Both the position numbers and the translations under genes were made by a program. Below, one piece after another: positions 4,992 to 5,548 of a stretch of 5,548 nt of DNA. The stretch is taken from contig CAMJHI010000159.1 of NCBI GenBank assembly GCA_946405475.1, forward strand, positions 1 through 5,548. Reading direction: 5' to 3'. Numbering within the stretch: position 1 is the first letter of the stretch; every line of letters begins with the position of its first letter. Below the pieces are notes generated by a model. The model did not search any database. It had not been told where the DNA came from and worked only from the letters and a program-made list of their open reading frames with translations. The stretch is from an uncultured Clostridia bacterium. Its GTDB lineage: Bacteria > Bacillota > Clostridia > Oscillospirales > Acutalibacteraceae.

Positions 4992-5548
4992 ATGAAAATT
5001 AACCTGAAAGCAGCAATCGCCCTGATCCTGTGCCTTGCCATGGTGCTTACCGTTGGGTTCACCGGCTGCGGCAAAACGGATGAGCCGGAACAGACCACGG
5101 CAGCCGACGAAACCACAGTGGAAGCCTTGACCGAAGCGCTTGAAACCACGGCTGACGAAACCACGGCCGATGACGCCTCTGCGGCGGAAGAAACCTCGGC
5201 GGTCGAAGAGACCTCTGCTGAAGAAACCACGCTCGCCGATGAAACGACAACTGCGGCTGACGAAACGACCGCTGCCGAAGAAACCACGCTCGACGTGACC
5301 AAGCTTTCCACGGCACAGATCGTTGAAAAATACAACAAAGCCGCCAACGACGCCAAGTCTTCCAGCAAATCCATCAAGCAGAACTACTGCGAAAACACGC
5401 AGGTCACCCCGCTTGAGGTCAACAACGCGGTACTTAAGCCCATCGCCAACAAGCTCGTCGAATCCAACATGGGCCGCGACAAGAAAAAGAACGGCGTGGT
5501 CTACACCTCCAACGCCGACAAGGTCAAGAACTTCCCGGTCAGCGGCCA
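4992..5548 (+). CDS. Putative lipoprotein with acidic Thr/Glu-rich linker (partial, N-terminal 185 codons)
   Basis: The signal peptide (1-25) has a basic start (MKINLK), a hydrophobic core (AAIALILCLAMVLTVG) and the lipobox FTG-C26, so the protein should be lipidated at C26 and anchored on the outer face of the cytoplasmic membrane. Residues 29-103 are a low-complexity spacer rich in Thr, Glu, Asp and Ala with no Lys, Arg or His at all. From about 104 a more ordinary, lysine-rich domain begins (KLSTAQIVEKYNKAANDAK) and continues past the right edge (ending in VKNFPVSG). The layout is that of a surface lipoprotein with a flexible stalk holding a globular domain away from the membrane. I do not recognise the globular family; a solute-binding or wall-associated role would be a guess. 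The gene has its own strong promoter and ribosome binding site, separated from the tRNA unit by two terminators. Confidence 0.85.
   Translation, partial: MKINLKAAIALILCLAMVLTVGFTGCGKTDEPEQTTAADETTVEALTEALETTADETTADDASAAEETSAVEETSAEETTLADETTTAADETTAAEETTLDVTKLSTAQIVEKYNKAANDAKSSSKSIKQNYCENTQVTPLEVNNAVLKPIANKLVESNMGRDKKKNGVVYTSNADKVKNFPVSG
5106..5288 (+). repeat. Imperfect coding repeats (DETT/EETT units) in the lipoprotein stalk
   Basis: Residues 39-99 repeat a (D/E/L)ET(T/S) core nine times at irregular spacing, with Ala-rich joins. At the DNA level GAAACCACG-like units recur, and GAAGAAACCACGCTCG occurs exactly at both 5220-5235 and 5277-5292. Such repeats can expand or contract by slippage or recombination, so stalk length may vary between strains. 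Confidence 0.75.

Noticed and set aside
4943..5377. Minus-strand 144-codon ORF rich in VVSSA repeats
   Set aside because: It is the complement of the repetitive Thr/Glu stalk of the lipoprotein, which has a clear promoter, ribosome binding site and lipobox on the plus strand.

Overview
This window looks like a chromosomal piece of a moderately GC-rich Gram-positive bacterium of the Clostridia, most plausibly a gut or rumen Oscillospirales/Ruminococcaceae-type organism. The basis is a domain-permuted family 3 beta-glucosidase of the kind known from Ruminococcus albus and Butyrivibrio fibrisolvens, strong GGAGG-type ribosome binding sites, textbook sigma-A promoters, a tRNA gene with encoded CCA, and a lipoprotein with a Firmicutes-style signal (…FTGCGK). 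The taxonomic placement is an inference from these traits, not a database result.

Layout. Positions 1-2090 (minus strand) hold the N-terminal 696 codons of a secreted family 3 glycoside hydrolase whose C-terminal and FN3-like domains come before the catalytic barrel; the gene runs off the left edge just before the catalytic nucleophile. A 300-bp divergent intergenic region (2091-2390) carries its promoter and, facing the other way, a weak promoter for a two-gene operon: trmO (tRNA m6t6A37 methyltransferase, 2391-3077) and a cytoplasmic metallo-beta-lactamase-fold hydrolase (3097-4398). Ten bases after the hydrolase stop codon begins a strong promoter for a single tRNA-Leu(UAA) gene (4462-4548), followed by a Rho-independent terminator that probably serves both the tRNA and the upstream operon. 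The right edge holds the first 185 codons of a lipoprotein with a long acidic Thr/Glu-rich linker (4992-5548).

The unusual part is the 443-bp gap between the tRNA and the lipoprotein. It contains a 182-bp element (4579-4760) made of seven small triloop hairpins separated by a short linker. The linker reads GTGATGT on the left and its reverse complement, ACATCAC or GCATCAC, on the right, and the element is closed by perfect 8-bp terminal inverted repeats. If the linkers pair with each other, the element folds as a ladder of stacked four-way junctions with opposed hairpins and one apical hairpin. A second copy of the terminator plus the head of the element (37 bp exact, then decayed) lies 277 bp downstream. 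I do not recognise a named family for it; it is the best candidate here for an undescribed repeat or mobile structural element.

The genes do not form one pathway. The hydrolase releases sugars from beta-glucosides outside the cell, trmO and the tRNA concern translation, and the MBL protein and lipoprotein have no assignable substrate.
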